A stretch of 64,000 nucleotides of DNA from Salinivibrio kushneri (GCF_005280275.1 NZ_CP040021.1:1017001-1081000); one strand, 5' to 3'. Counted from the stretch's first letter, positions 41,908 to 52,051 are shown. Numbers and translations are program-made. Notes: generated by a model from the sequence alone, not told the origin.

Positions 41908-42606
41908 ATGCACGACCCAAAAGTCATCGTGGCACTCGATTACGCAGACATGAATCAAGCACTGGCCTTTGTGGATAAGATAGAGCCGGGCTCATGTCGC
42001 TTAAAAGTGGGCAAAGAAATGTTCACCTTATTTGGGCCGGCATTAGTTAAACAGCTGCACGCGGGGGGACACGAGGTATTTCTCGATCTAAAATTCCACG
42101 ACATCCCCAATACGTGTGCACGTGCGGTGTCGGCGGCGGCTGAGTTAGGGGTCTGGATGGTCAACGTCCACGCCTCTGGTGGCGAGCGAATGATGGTTGC
42201 GGCACGTGAAGCCCTCGCCCCCTATGGCGGCAATCGCCCCTGGTTGATTGGCGTGACCGTACTGACCAGCATGACAGCAAACGATTTAGCTGACAGTGGC
42301 CTTCATACGTCACCGCAAGCACAGGTGCAGCGCTTAGCGGGGTTAACCAAGCAGGCAGGGCTTGATGGGGTGGTGTGCTCTGCGCATGAAGCCAGTCTAT
42401 TGAAGGCTGAATGTGGAGATGGGTTTAAGGTGATCACTCCGGGGATCCGTCCCGCCGGCAGTGACCAAGGTGACCAACGCCGAGTGATGACGCCAAAAGA
42501 AGCGGTGCAAGCGGGCTCTGATTATCTTGTGATCGGTCGGCCAGTAACGCAGGCAGCCGATCCTGCTGCTGTGCTGGCAGCGATCAACCAAACGTTAACT
42601 GGCTAA
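41908..42606 (+). CDS. pyrF: Orotidine 5'-phosphate decarboxylase
   Basis: 232 residues. PyrF makes UMP from OMP. The catalytic loop [10 protein letters not shown] contains Asp60, Lys62 and Asp65. The phosphate-binding end has [16 protein letters not shown] and [18 protein letters not shown] lies upstream of the ATG. It follows lapAB as in enterobacteria, with its own terminator region shared with the convergent sap operon. Confidence 0.97.
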   Translation: MHDPKVIVALDYADMNQALAFVDKIEPGSCRLKVGKEMFTLFGPALVKQLHAGGHEVFLDLKFHDIPNTCARAVSAAAELGVWMVNVHASGGERMMVAAREALAPYGGNRPWLIGVTVLTSMTANDLADSGLHTSPQAQVQRLAGLTKQAGLDGVVCSAHEASLLKAECGDGFKVITPGIRPAGSDQGDQRRVMTPKEAVQAGSDYLVIGRPVTQAADPAAVLAAINQTLTG

Positions 42607-42632
42607 GCGATTAGGATCATAGATAAATGGCA

Positions 42633-42662
42633 ATAAAAAGAGCGGCTAATAATGCCGCTCTT
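42633..42662 (-). terminator. Terminator of the sap operon, shared with pyrF
   Basis: AAGAGCGGC, loop TAATAAT, GCCGCTCTT. On the minus strand it is followed by TTTATTG, so it mainly serves sapF. Confidence 0.88.
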
Positions 42663-42669
42663 GGTCAGG

Positions 42670-43485
42670 CTATGGCCGTGCGCCAGCTGATTTACGCGAA
42701 CGCCGGTCTAAGACAGGTGCGGTAAAATGACTATCAATCAGCCTTTGCGTCAAGCCGTGTTGCGGGTTGGCAAAAATGTCTGCGGTATTGCCTGATTCCA
42801 CCACGTTCCCTTTTTGCATCACCATCAATTTGTCAGTGACGTGTTTAATCACCCCCATATGCTGAGACACATACACGTAAGACAGTCCCATCTCATCTTG
42901 TAACTCCAACAACAAGTTGATGATTTGCGAGCGCATGGACATATCCAAGCCATTTAAGGCTTCATCAGCGATAATGACACTGGGTTGCAGAATTAAGGCT
43001 CTCGCAAGCGATACCCGTTGCTTTTGGCCGGTGGCCAGCATTTGCGGATAAAAGTAGGCGTGCTCGGGTAACAAGCCCACACGCAATAGCGTGTTCTTAA
43101 TGCGTTTGCCGCGCTCTTGCGGGGTCATGTTGGTGTTTCGTCGCAAGGGGCCTTCTAAGATTTGCCCGATCTGATTGCGTGGGTTGAGCGAGGTGTTCGG
43201 ATCTTGGAAGATCATCCGAATCAATTTACATCGGGTTTGGTAATCTTTGTAACGCAGCGTCTCGCCATTAACTCGGATTTGCCCTGCCGTCGGCTCGATA
43301 ACACCCGCAATCATGCGTGCTAGAGTTGATTTTCCTGAGCCATTTTCGCCCACAAAGGCAATGGTTTCCCCCACATCCAATGAAAAAGACACAGGCTTAA
43401 CCGCATGAGTGACACGCTTTCTCAACCACCCAGTCCGGTGATGATAATCTTTGGTGAGCCCATCTATTTCAAGAAGAGCGGCCAT
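42670..43485 (-). CDS. sapF: Peptide ABC transporter ATPase SapF
   Basis: About 271 residues. SapF is the second ATPase of the SapABCDF importer, implicated in antimicrobial peptide resistance, in putrescine traffic and in potassium uptake in E. coli relatives. Walker A is GENGSGKST. The ABC signature is [12 protein letters not shown] instead of LSGGQ, and Walker B ends [12 protein letters not shown], as in E. coli SapF. The ATG at 43485 has GGAG upstream; an open extension to 43521 overlaps sapD further. The start overlaps the sapD end by 17 bases. Confidence 0.94.
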   Translation of the reverse strand: MAALLEIDGLTKDYHHRTGWLRKRVTHAVKPVSFSLDVGETIAFVGENGSGKSTLARMIAGVIEPTAGQIRVNGETLRYKDYQTRCKLIRMIFQDPNTSLNPRNQIGQILEGPLRRNTNMTPQERGKRIKNTLLRVGLLPEHAYFYPQMLATGQKQRVSLARALILQPSVIIADEALNGLDMSMRSQIINLLLELQDEMGLSYVYVSQHMGVIKHVTDKLMVMQKGNVVESGNTADIFANPQHGLTQRLIDSHFTAPVLDRRSRKSAGARP

Positions 43486-44476
43486 GCTTGTTCTCCATGT
43501 TGAGTGGGAAATGACAGGCAAATTTATGGTTTTTCACTTTTTGCGTATGTGGGGTTTCCACACATTTACGCTGCGCATACGGGCAACGTGGCCCCAGTCG
43601 ACAACCGATGGGCAAATGCTGTAGTGGCGGTATTGAGCCAGGCAAGGTCTCTAGCTTGCTCTTGTGGGGGATGTCGCGACTAAAATCAGGCATCGTCCGC
43701 AATAAGGCATCGGTATAGGGGTGGTGCGGCGTCGTCAAAATTTGCTCGCGGTTACCCGATTCCACTGACTGGCCACAATACATCACGGTGATCCTATCAG
43801 CCCAACGCGTCACCAAGGTCAGGTCATGACTAATCAGCAAAATGGTGGTGTTGGAGAGCTGATTGGTGCGACTCAGTAAACGAAATATCTGCGCCTGAGT
43901 AATGGGATCTAACTCGTTGGTCGGTTCATCGGCAATCAATAGGCGAGGGCGGTTGGCAATCGCCATCGCAATCATCACCTTTTGACACTCGCCATCGGTC
44001 AGCTCGTACGGGTAGCTTTCCATGACTCGCTTGTGATCCTTGATGCCCACTTTATGCAGCAAGGCAATCGAATGTTGTTTTCGCCAATTCAAACGCTGCC
44101 ACCAACTGCCTGAGAATGAAGCGGGCGGAATCGCCTCTTCAAGCTGATGCCCCACCACTTCGGAAGGGTCAAGACAGGTAGAGGGCTCTTGGAAAATCAT
44201 CGCAATGTCTTTGCCGACCACATGGCGACGTTCGCGCGCGGGCAGTTCTAATAGGTCGATATTACCCAAGCGTAATCGGTCGGCGGTCACATGCCATTGA
44301 TCCTTAGTGACGCCGCAAATGGCTTTAGCCACTAAGCTTTTGCCCGATCCGGATTCACCCACCAAGCCACGAATTTCACCATCATTGATGGTTAAACTCA
44401 TACGATCGACGGCTTTCACCATGCCTTGTGGGGTTTCTATTTCTATGGTCAGGTGTCGAATATCAAGTAACGGCAT
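43469..44476 (-). CDS. sapD: Peptide ABC transporter ATPase SapD
   Basis: 335 residues. Walker A is GESGSGKS (near 38-45), the signature region is [14 protein letters not shown], and Walker B is [12 protein letters not shown]. The C-terminal oligopeptide-transporter extension has [19 protein letters not shown] with the Cys cluster typical of OppD/DppD-type ATPases, which can carry a Fe-S cluster. SapD pairs with SapF on the SapBC permease. It overlaps sapC by one base. Confidence 0.95.
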   Translation of the reverse strand: MPLLDIRHLTIEIETPQGMVKAVDRMSLTINDGEIRGLVGESGSGKSLVAKAICGVTKDQWHVTADRLRLGNIDLLELPARERRHVVGKDIAMIFQEPSTCLDPSEVVGHQLEEAIPPASFSGSWWQRLNWRKQHSIALLHKVGIKDHKRVMESYPYELTDGECQKVMIAMAIANRPRLLIADEPTNELDPITQAQIFRLLSRTNQLSNTTILLISHDLTLVTRWADRITVMYCGQSVESGNREQILTTPHHPYTDALLRTMPDFSRDIPHKSKLETLPGSIPPLQHLPIGCRLGPRCPYAQRKCVETPHTQKVKNHKFACHFPLNMENKHGRSS

Positions 44477-45363
44477 TATTCAGTTCCTGCGTTGATGGCT
44501 TGGCTGACGCCTTCACCGACAAGGTTAACAACCAACACACTGAACGCAATCGCCATTCCAGGCAAAGTGACTGTCCAAGGCGCAGTGAAAATCAGCTCGA
44601 CAGAATCCCCTAACATAGCGCCCCATTCAGGCGCGGGCGGCTGTGCCCCAAGACCTAAAAAGCCGAGTGCCGCCACATCAAGAATGGCGACAGAAATCGC
44701 GCGGGTAATTTCGGTACTCAGCACAGTGACGATATTGGGCAAAATCGAGTGATAAAGGAGATAAAAATCATTGGCCCCATCTAAGCGCGCGGCAATGATA
44801 TAGTCTTTCCCTATTTCATCATGCACCGCGGTATACACGGCGCGAATGATACGTGGGATCAGTGATAGCCAAATAGCGAGTAATACTTGGGTTTCTCCCA
44901 CACCTAAAAACGCCACCACGATAATGGCCAACAATAATGATGGAATAGAAAGGATGCTATCTAGGATATGGTTTAATACACTCGACTTGAGTCCCTTGGT
45001 CATCCCAGCCAGTACGCCAATCGCCACACCGACCAGCGACGCGGCCAATGCGGTGATCAGCGCATAGCCAAAGGTGAGTCGAGAGCCCGCAATCAGGCGC
45101 GAGAGCATATCGCGGCTCAGATCATCGGTCCCTAAAAAGTACTCAATTTGCCCTGATTGCACCCAAGAGGGCGCCATCAGTAAGTGGCCTGTTTGATGCT
45201 GCGGGCTCCACGGGGCGAGTAGGGGGGCAAATAAGGTAACAAGGATGAGCCCAACCAGGCACCAAAAACCAATCACCGCAAGCTTGTTGCGACGAAACGC
45301 ATTCCAGGTGCGCTCGAATTGGGTCGGGATATGCTGTTCAACGTACACACTATTTGAGGGCAT
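44476..45363 (-). CDS. sapC: Peptide ABC transporter permease SapC
   Basis: 295 residues with about six membrane helices. The N-terminal region has [17 protein letters not shown], typical of OppC/DppC permeases. The EAA loop is [20 protein letters not shown] near residue 190. It overlaps the end of sapB by 14 bases, so the two are translationally coupled. Confidence 0.94.
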   Translation of the reverse strand: MPSNSVYVEQHIPTQFERTWNAFRRNKLAVIGFWCLVGLILVTLFAPLLAPWSPQHQTGHLLMAPSWVQSGQIEYFLGTDDLSRDMLSRLIAGSRLTFGYALITALAASLVGVAIGVLAGMTKGLKSSVLNHILDSILSIPSLLLAIIVVAFLGVGETQVLLAIWLSLIPRIIRAVYTAVHDEIGKDYIIAARLDGANDFYLLYHSILPNIVTVLSTEITRAISVAILDVAALGFLGLGAQPPAPEWGAMLGDSVELIFTAPWTVTLPGMAIAFSVLVVNLVGEGVSQAINAGTE

Positions 45364-46312
45364 ACCATTTTTTCCTTACCAGCGGGTTCATAAAGGCCCC
45401 CAATACATCCGAGATGATATTAATCAGTAATACAAACCCACCAATGACCAAGACGCCGCCTTGTACTGACACATAATCTTTAGCGATGAGCGTATCGAGT
45501 AGCCAGCGCCCAATCCCAGGCCAGTTAAAGACTGACTCGACGATGATCACAAAGGTCACCATAGTGGAAACCAGTAAACCAAAATTAGGGATGATCGGTG
45601 GAATGGCGTTTTTCATCCCGTGACGAAGCACGATTTCCGTTTTTGATAGCCCCTTGGTCGCGGCGGCTTTGATGTAATTCTGTCGCATCACATAGGCCAT
45701 AGAGTCGCGTACCATTTTAATGATCTCGGTGGTCGGGACCACGGCAAGCGTTAGGGTCGGTAACACCAGGTGGCGGACAATATCTGTTGCGGCCTTGCCT
45801 TGTAGCGGTAAGTCTGACAGCCACAAATCCACCAGCGCGAAGCCGGAAATATGCGGGATTTCATACAAAAGGTTATAGCGCCCAGACACCGGAAACCACT
45901 GTAAGTCGAGCGAGAAAACCATGATAAAGAGGATAGCCAACCAGAATGTAGGGATGGAGAACACCACCAGAGCAAACGAAGAAATCACTTTATCGGCTGG
46001 CCCTTGGCTACGAATGCCAGCCAGCGTGCCCAGTGGCACGCCCACAATCAAGCTAATAAAGAGCGCGGCAAAGCATAGCTCTAAGGTCGCGGGTGCGACG
46101 TGCGCCAGTGTCTCGACAACCGGTGAGCCATTGGCGGCTAAGCCGAGGTCGCCATCAAGCAGTTGGCGAATGTAGTAGATCCAGCCTATCCAGTAATCAA
46201 ATTGGTGCCAATTTGAATGGGGTGCCAGCAACATAATGTTATAGGCGACCAAAGTGAGGATCACTAGGGTGATTAAAAATAAGTTGAGGCGTCGTAACGT
46301 ATAAATCAACAT
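45350..46312 (-). CDS. sapB: Peptide ABC transporter permease SapB
   Basis: 320 residues. It is an OppB/DppB-type permease: MLIYTLRRLNLFLITLVIL starts the first helix and the EAA loop is AAATKGLSKTEIVLRHGMKN near residue 210. The loop before helix 2 lacks long periplasmic insertions. It lies 3 bases after sapA and forms the translocation channel with SapC. Confidence 0.94.
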   Translation of the reverse strand: MLIYTLRRLNLFLITLVILTLVAYNIMLLAPHSNWHQFDYWIGWIYYIRQLLDGDLGLAANGSPVVETLAHVAPATLELCFAALFISLIVGVPLGTLAGIRSQGPADKVISSFALVVFSIPTFWLAILFIMVFSLDLQWFPVSGRYNLLYEIPHISGFALVDLWLSDLPLQGKAATDIVRHLVLPTLTLAVVPTTEIIKMVRDSMAYVMRQNYIKAAATKGLSKTEIVLRHGMKNAIPPIIPNFGLLVSTMVTFVIIVESVFNWPGIGRWLLDTLIAKDYVSVQGGVLVIGGFVLLINIISDVLGAFMNPLVRKKWYALK

Positions 46313-46315
46313 CGG

Positions 46316-47935
46316 TTAGCGCTCCCGCGACACATCGGCGAAACTGTCGGCCCCAAAGGGCGTCATTGTCAGTCCGGTTAGGCTGGCGTCACGCACTTGA
46401 TGCTGAATGCCGTGGGCCAGGGGGATGACAGGCATGCGACGGTCAAGGATAGTTTGAGCTTCCTGATATAACGCCTTGCGCTTGGCTATCTTGTCCGTGG
46501 CAATCGCCTGATTTAGCGTTTGGTCAAAAAAGCGGTTACACCAGTTAGAGATGTTCCAGCCCGTAAACTTCGCGTTGCAGGTGAGCAAAGGGCGTAAAAA
46601 CGTATCAGGATCGCCATTATCGGCGACCCATCCCGTTAATACCATATCGTGGCTGTCATCACCTTGGCGAATGGACGTGCGATTGACGGTTTTCTCCGGG
46701 ATAATATCGACGTCGATACCAATTTCTCCCAAGTCCGCTTGGATTAATTCCGCGGTTTTACGTGGGCTGGGGTTAAACGCCGTGGGTTTAAGCGGCACGG
46801 TTAAATCGACACTGAAACCATGACGATAGCCTGCTTTGGCAAGTAATGCCGCGGCCAGCTTGGGATCATACTGGGTTTTTCGATTAGGATCATAGGCCCA
46901 TGACATGGGTGGCAGTAAGCTGGTGGCCGGCGCGCCAGTGCCATAATAGACCGAACTGAGCAGCGCCCCTCGGTCAATCGCTAGGTTAATCGCTTGACGT
47001 ACTGCCACTTCCGATAACGCAGGGTGGCGGGTATTGAGCGCAATAAAGGCCACATTCATCCCTGTTTGCGACGATAAACTGAAGCGCTCATCACCGACAA
47101 CCACGGGAAGCTGGCTCGCAACGGGCGAGGCGAGCACATCACACTCGCCGGTCAGCATTTTTGCAAGCGTCCCTGTGCCGCGCGTGGAAACATCAAACAC
47201 CACCTGTTCCATCGGCGCAGGGCCTTGCCAGTACTGCCAATGGCGGCGCAGTCGAATAAGCTCGCGTGGCTGGTACTCCGCCAGCGCGAAAGGGCCGGTA
47301 CCAACCGGATAGGTATCGAGCTTCTCTGGCGTGCCCGCCTCCAGCAATTGGTTGGCATACTCTTTTGAAAGGATCACTGAAAAGTTGGTAGCCAAGGTGG
47401 AGAGAAAAGAGACATCGGGCCGAGAGAGGGTAAATTGCACGCGGTAGGTGTCGAGCGCTTTAACGCTGGTCACCAAGCCGGCAAAGTTCATGCTATCAAA
47501 CCACGGATACTGACCACCGGAAATGTGATGAAAAGGATGGCGTGGGTTAATAAGGCGACGAAAGGAAAACACCACATCGTCGGCGTTGAGGTACCGCGAA
47601 GGGGTAAACTGAACACTGCGATGAAACGCGACGCCACGACGCAGAGAGAAGGTGTAGGTTTTACCATCATCACTCACCTGCCAGCTTTTTGCTAGCATCG
47701 CCTCGGGTTGATACGTCTCGGGATTGAGTCGCAGCAGACGGTCATAAAGCTGACTCGACAAGGTATCAGCCGTGAGGCCGCCATCGGTCAACTGAGGGTT
47801 AAAGGTGTTCGGCTGGCCAGGGCCACAAAACACAAAGCCACGATTGTCGGCCGCACGTTGATCGCTGGCAGCGTCACAACCTGCAAGGAGCAGACCACTC
47901 ACCCCCAGGATCAAAAACTGGAAAAAAACGCGCAT
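46316..47935 (-). CDS. sapA: Peptide ABC transporter substrate-binding protein SapA
   Basis: About 539 residues. SapA is the periplasmic binding protein (SBP family 5) of the Sap importer. Family blocks include GQPNTFNPQLTDGGLTADTLSSQLYDRLL and MNVAFIALNTRHPALSEVAVRQAIN. The ATG at 47935 yields a signal ending LLLAGC with a lipobox at Cys20, so the protein is probably a lipoprotein, unlike E. coli SapA with an ordinary signal peptide. A TTG start at 47959 is possible but would spoil the signal. It lies 125 bases after pspF, same strand, as in E. coli. Confidence 0.93.
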   Translation of the reverse strand: MRVFFQFLILGVSGLLLAGCDAASDQRAADNRGFVFCGPGQPNTFNPQLTDGGLTADTLSSQLYDRLLRLNPETYQPEAMLAKSWQVSDDGKTYTFSLRRGVAFHRSVQFTPSRYLNADDVVFSFRRLINPRHPFHHISGGQYPWFDSMNFAGLVTSVKALDTYRVQFTLSRPDVSFLSTLATNFSVILSKEYANQLLEAGTPEKLDTYPVGTGPFALAEYQPRELIRLRRHWQYWQGPAPMEQVVFDVSTRGTGTLAKMLTGECDVLASPVASQLPVVVGDERFSLSSQTGMNVAFIALNTRHPALSEVAVRQAINLAIDRGALLSSVYYGTGAPATSLLPPMSWAYDPNRKTQYDPKLAAALLAKAGYRHGFSVDLTVPLKPTAFNPSPRKTAELIQADLGEIGIDVDIIPEKTVNRTSIRQGDDSHDMVLTGWVADNGDPDTFLRPLLTCNAKFTGWNISNWCNRFFDQTLNQAIATDKIAKRKALYQEAQTILDRRMPVIPLAHGIQHQVRDASLTGLTMTPFGADSFADVSRER

Positions 47936-48059
47936 AAACCAAGTGAAATCAGCTATCAAAGTAAACCCCGTAATCTACCACCGAAACGGCTTTACCACCA
48001 AGCAAAGTAGGGGCTATCTGGTGTTTCTTTGCATTGGGGGTGTATCTGTGTCCGTACAC

Positions 48060-49082
48060 TCAGCGCATCGGGTCATGCACGTCGTGTTGCCCCACGTTAT
48101 GTTTTCGCAGCAGCCCCCTAAATTGATGGTAGCTTAGGCCAAGTAACTGCGCGGCCTTTCTCTGATGATAGTTGGCTTGCGACAGCGCCGCTGTGACCAA
48201 ATCGCGTTCTTGCGTGGTTTGCCATTGACGGAGGTCGAGTGGCAGAGGGGGCAGTGAGTCGGCTTTGGTGGTGGAAGTGGCCGCAGTGACCGCAGAATGA
48301 GCCCGCTGCCAAGGCGGTGAAAAAGGGTCTAAACAAATCGTGTCGATGGGCGTGTTGGGATCATTATGACGGGAGAGGGCACGCTCGACGGCATTTTTTA
48401 ATTCACGCACATTGCCTGGCCACGTATGCGTTAACAATTGAGACTTAGCGTGCTCGGAAAAGCCGGCAAATAACGCGTAGCCAAGCTCAACGGCCATTTT
48501 CATCGCAAAGTGCTCAGCCAATAACAAAATATCTTGCTGACGCTCGCGAAGTGGCGGGAGGTGAATGACATCAAACGCCAGCCGATCAAGCAAGTCGGGT
48601 CGAAAGCGGTTCTCATGTGCCAATCCAGGTAAGTCTTCATTAGTGGCACAGATAAGGCGCACATCGGCACGCAGGGGAGAGACACCACCTACCCGCTCAT
48701 ACTCGCCATATTCAATCACCCGCAGCAGCTTTTCCTGCACGCCCAATGGTGCGGTGGCGATCTCGTCCAAAAACAAGGTGCCGCCTTCCGCCCGCTCAAA
48801 GCGTCCCGCATGTCGGCCTTTGGCGCTGGTAAAGGCGCCGGCTTCGTGGCCGAATAACTCGGAGTCGATCAATCCTTCGCTGAGTGCGGCGCAATTTAAA
48901 CTCACTAATGGTTGCGACCAGCGTGCTGAGAGATAATGAAGACGCTGTGCAATCAACTCTTTCCCGGTTCCGCGCTCACCCATAATCAGCACTGGACGGT
49001 TAAGCGGTGCCAGTTGGCTGACATGATCCAACACGGCGAGAAAACGATCCGATTCACCCAATAAATTGTCTTGTTCACGCAT
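48060..49082 (-). CDS. pspF: Phage shock protein operon activator PspF
   Basis: 340 residues. PspF is the sigma-54 activator of pspA operons and lacks a receiver domain, being held inactive by PspA. Walker A is GERGTGKE (near 40-47), Walker B GGTLFLDEIATAP, and the R-finger region is FRPDLLDRLAFDV. The sigma-54 contact loop reads GAFTSA, with Ser86 replacing the usual second Gly of GAFTGA. The C-terminus is a Fis-type helix-turn-helix (YHQRKAAQLLGLSYHQFRGLLRKH). The start MREQDNLLGE at 49082 matches the family. It is divergent from pspA. Confidence 0.96.
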   Translation of the reverse strand: MREQDNLLGESDRFLAVLDHVSQLAPLNRPVLIMGERGTGKELIAQRLHYLSARWSQPLVSLNCAALSEGLIDSELFGHEAGAFTSAKGRHAGRFERAEGGTLFLDEIATAPLGVQEKLLRVIEYGEYERVGGVSPLRADVRLICATNEDLPGLAHENRFRPDLLDRLAFDVIHLPPLRERQQDILLLAEHFAMKMAVELGYALFAGFSEHAKSQLLTHTWPGNVRELKNAVERALSRHNDPNTPIDTICLDPFSPPWQRAHSAVTAATSTTKADSLPPLPLDLRQWQTTQERDLVTAALSQANYHQRKAAQLLGLSYHQFRGLLRKHNVGQHDVHDPMR

Positions 49083-49177
49083 GGCGACTTTTACCAAATA
49101 GTGGTTTTCTTCATCATGGCCTTTTTAGTGGGGTAACGCAATTCTTTTTAACTTATTGAAAATAAACGCCTTAAAAG

Positions 49178-49194
49178 TTGGCATGGGATTTGAA
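49178..49194 (+). promoter_or_regulatory. Sigma-54 promoter of the psp operon
   Basis: TTGGCAT-GGGATT-TGAA has the -24 GG at 49180-49181 and the -12 G at 49192 with the exact 10-base spacing. The -12 dinucleotide is GA rather than GC. It lies about 98-110 bases before pspA, between divergent pspF and pspA, exactly where E. coli has its PspF-dependent promoter. Confidence 0.8.
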
Positions 49195-49291
49195 TTCTAT
49201 TGGATGTGTCAGAGCCGAGTACCACGGGTTAACGCGCCATTGGCCTTAACTCTCTGGCTCATCAATGAGGAAGCGTATTAAGGAGTTTATG

Positions 49292-49960
49292 ATGGGAATT
49301 TTTTCGCGTTTTGCTGATATTGTGAATGCTAACGTCAACGCCTTGTTAGACAAGGCAGAAGATCCACAAAAAATGATCCGTTTGATCATTCAAGAAATGG
49401 AGGACACCCTCGTTGAAGTGCGTACCTCGTCGGCAAAAGCGCTAGCCGATAAAAAAGAAGTGGCGCGTAAAATTGAAAATATCGAGCGTCAGATCCAAGA
49501 GTGGCAGGACAAAGCCTCACTCGCATTGCAAAAAGATCGTGAAGACCTGGCTCGTGCGGCATTGATTGAGAAGCAGAAAGCGCATGATGTTAAAGTTGCG
49601 TTGGATGAGGAGCTGACGCTGATTAACGAAAGCGTAGAGAAGCTTGCTGGCGAAATTGCGGCACTAGAAACCAAGTTAAGCGAGACACGCGCACGTCAGC
49701 AATCACTGACAATTCGTCGTGAAACCGCGGGTAATCGTCGCGATGTGCGCCGTCACCTTGGCAGTGGCCGCGCCGATGAAGCGATGGCAAAATTTGAACA
49801 ATATGAGCGCCGTATTGACGAACTAGAAGCAGAAGCGGACAGTTATCAAGTCGGCCAGGGCAAAGGCCTAGAAGACGAGTTCGCTGACTTACAAGCGCAG
49901 GATGAGATTGAAAAAGAGCTGGCGTCTTTAAAAGCCAAAATGAAAAACAACCAATCGTAA
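49292..49960 (+). CDS. pspA: Phage shock protein A
   Basis: 222 residues, the family length. PspA is an ESCRT-III/Vipp1-like protein that binds stressed inner membrane and restrains PspF in unstressed cells. The N-terminal amphipathic helix is [20 protein letters not shown]. The rest is a long helical hairpin and coiled coil, ending without a Vipp1 tail. AAGGAG sits 6 bases before the ATG at 49292, which is preferred over an extended frame from 49265. It is first in pspA-pspB-pspC-ycjX-ycjF. Confidence 0.97.
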   Translation: MGIFSRFADIVNANVNALLDKAEDPQKMIRLIIQEMEDTLVEVRTSSAKALADKKEVARKIENIERQIQEWQDKASLALQKDREDLARAALIEKQKAHDVKVALDEELTLINESVEKLAGEIAALETKLSETRARQQSLTIRRETAGNRRDVRRHLGSGRADEAMAKFEQYERRIDELEAEADSYQVGQGKGLEDEFADLQAQDEIEKELASLKAKMKNNQS

Positions 49961-49981
49961 CCGATACCACAAGGAGCGGAC

Positions 49982-50212
49982 ATGTCATCATTATTTCTCG
50001 GTTTCCCACTGGCGATTTTTCTGCTGTTTGTCGCCCCGCTGTGGTTATTTCTGCATTACCGCAGTAAGCGTCAAGTGGCGCAAGGCCTGAGTGGGCAAGA
50101 TTACGAGACACTGCAACAGCTGGCGCAACGTGCCGAAAAGCTGCAGGCGCGGGTTGATAACCTAGAACGTTTATTGGATGCAGAAGCCCCTCACTGGAGG
50201 CAACGCGCATGA
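49982..50212 (+). CDS. pspB: Phage shock protein B
   Basis: 76 residues. PspB is a small inner-membrane protein that with PspC senses membrane stress and releases PspF from PspA. One N-terminal membrane helix (FLGFPLAIFLLFVAPLWLFLH) is followed by a cytoplasmic coiled coil ending in RVDNLERLLDAEAPHWR, which is conserved. It overlaps pspC by 4 bases (ATGA). AAGGAG lies upstream. Confidence 0.95.
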   Translation: MSSLFLGFPLAIFLLFVAPLWLFLHYRSKRQVAQGLSGQDYETLQQLAQRAEKLQARVDNLERLLDAEAPHWRQRA

Positions 50213-50598
50213 ATAGTACCTTGTATAGAGATCCAGAAAATGGCCGCATCGCTGGGGTGTGCGCCGGGCTTGCCAATCACTTTGGCATGGAAACTTGGTT
50301 AGTGCGCATCCTCACTGTCTCGGCGTTTTTACTCGGTTTTGGGTTCTTTGTGGTGGTCGCTTATATCGCGGCGGTACTGATCCTGGATAAAAAGCCGCCA
50401 GAGGTCAGGCAAGAGCCGAGTGCCGCGCAACAAGAGCATCAAGTGAAGCAAAAACCTTGGCAGTCAGGAAAATCGGCGAGCCAATTGATTGCTGATCTCG
50501 ACCGTGAGTTTAGCCAAATGGAAGATAAGGTGACGCACATGGAAGCCTATGTGACCTCTTCGACCTTTAACGTCGACCAAGCCTTCAAACAACTCTAA
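50209..50598 (+). CDS. pspC: Phage shock protein C
   Basis: 129 residues. It holds the PspC domain: LYRDPENGRIAGVCAGLANHFGMETWLVRI at the start, then a membrane segment (ILTVSAFLLGFGFFVVVAYIAAVLIL). The cytoplasmic or periplasmic tail ends with the conserved SQLIADLDREFSQMEDKVTHMEAYVTS segment. PspC with PspB is the membrane sensor. No pspD follows; the next gene is ycjX. Confidence 0.95.
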   Translation: MNSTLYRDPENGRIAGVCAGLANHFGMETWLVRILTVSAFLLGFGFFVVVAYIAAVLILDKKPPEVRQEPSAAQQEHQVKQKPWQSGKSASQLIADLDREFSQMEDKVTHMEAYVTSSTFNVDQAFKQL

Positions 50599-50648
50599 CC
50601 TCGCTGCCCTGTTTGGGCAGCTTGGCCAATTAGGAGCCATATCAACCT

Positions 50649-52040
50649 ATGCCATCAGTGAAAAGGCGTGTGAAGCAGTGGGTGAGCCGTGGGGCTGACC
50701 GTCATGTTCGCCTCGCGGTAACCGGTCTTTCTCGCGCGGGTAAAACCGCCTTTATTACCTCTCTTATCAATCAATTGACGCATTTGGGCACCGAGCCCAA
50801 CTTACCGCTGATGTCATTGGTGCAACAGGGGCGGGGGCTGGGTGCACGTCGAGAGCCCCACCCGCACATGCATCTGCCCGCGTTTGATTACGACAGTGCC
50901 ATGCAGGCGCTTCATCAAACCCCACCGGTATGGCCGTCACCGACACGTGATGTCAGTGAAGTACGCCTCGCGGTGCGCTATCGCCCCCAGTCGGCAGCAC
51001 TGAGGGCAATCAATGAAATGGCCACGCTATACGTGGATATTGTCGATTATCCGGGGGAGTGGCTGCTTGATTTGCCCTTGTTAAGCCAAAGCTACTCGCA
51101 ATGGTCGGCCAAACAAGCAGGGCTACTCACTGGTCGCCGCGGCGAGCTGGCGGCCACCTGGACAACCAAAGCGGCGGCGCTTGATCCATTTGCCCCGGCG
51201 GATGAAAAAATGCTGGCGGACATTGCCGAAGACTACACCGCGTTTTTGCATCAGTGTAAAGCGCACGGAGGCTTGCACTGGGTGCAGCCAGGTCGATTTG
51301 TGCTGCCAGGTGAACTAGCGGGCGCGCCTGTGGTGCAGTTCTTCCCATGGGTGGGGAAACAGGACGAGCAAGCGTTGGCCAAAGCCGGGAAAGACTCCAA
51401 CTACGGTGTGCTAAAAGCGCGCTACGACTATTATTGTGAGCACGTGGTTGCTAATTTTTATCGCGAGCATTTTGCCAAAATAGACCGGCAAGTGATCCTG
51501 GTGGATACCTTGCAGCCCCTGAATGCCGGCCCCGCGGCGTTTCATGATATGCGTCTTGCCGTTGAGCAGCTGATGCAAAGCTTTAAATATGGCAAATCAG
51601 GGTTGATGAAACGACTGTTTTCACCACGGATTGACAAGGTGTTGTTTGCGGCCACTAAAGCCGATCATGTGACCCCCGATCAACACCCGAACATGGTGAG
51701 CTTATTACAACAAATCGTTCATCAGGCGTGGCAGCAAGCCGCGTTCGAGGGCATTGATATGCGTTGCCAAAGTGTTGCCGCGATTGAAGCCACCACACCC
51801 GGTTATGTCTCGGTAAAAGGCGAAAACCAGCGCGCGCTAAAAGGCTTTCTTGCCGACAATTCGCCAGTCACCTTATACCCGGGTGATGTGCCAGCGCAGT
51901 TACCTGAAGAGACATTCTGGCAAGCTCAAGGATTTGATTTTCCCTCTTTCCGCCCTCAGCAAGCCCCCCTGGATGCGCCGTTACCGCACATTCGTATGGA
52001 TAAGGCATTGGATTACTTGCTGGGCGATAAATTTCGATAA
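50649..52040 (+). CDS. ycjX: YcjX family P-loop protein
   Basis: 463 residues. YcjX belongs to a dynamin-like or STAND-like GTPase group (DUF463) and in many proteobacteria forms part of the phage-shock regulon. The P-loop GLSRAGKT is at residues 26-33. VDIVDYPGEWLLDLPLL near 130 is the expected switch region. The molecular role is unknown. The intact pspABC-ycjX-ycjF order supports PspF control. The ribosome binding site before the ATG is a distant GGAG. Confidence 0.93.
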   Translation: MPSVKRRVKQWVSRGADRHVRLAVTGLSRAGKTAFITSLINQLTHLGTEPNLPLMSLVQQGRGLGARREPHPHMHLPAFDYDSAMQALHQTPPVWPSPTRDVSEVRLAVRYRPQSAALRAINEMATLYVDIVDYPGEWLLDLPLLSQSYSQWSAKQAGLLTGRRGELAATWTTKAAALDPFAPADEKMLADIAEDYTAFLHQCKAHGGLHWVQPGRFVLPGELAGAPVVQFFPWVGKQDEQALAKAGKDSNYGVLKARYDYYCEHVVANFYREHFAKIDRQVILVDTLQPLNAGPAAFHDMRLAVEQLMQSFKYGKSGLMKRLFSPRIDKVLFAATKADHVTPDQHPNMVSLLQQIVHQAWQQAAFEGIDMRCQSVAAIEATTPGYVSVKGENQRALKGFLADNSPVTLYPGDVPAQLPEETFWQAQGFDFPSFRPQQAPLDAPLPHIRMDKALDYLLGDKFR

Positions 52041-52051
52041 GTGAGAGCGCG

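Noticed and set aside
48565-48936. 123-codon plus-strand ORF opposite pspF
   Set aside because: Antisense shadow of the PspF AAA+ domain.
49623-50276. 217-codon minus-strand ORF opposite pspA-pspB
   Set aside because: It spans two real genes on the other strand and has no family match.
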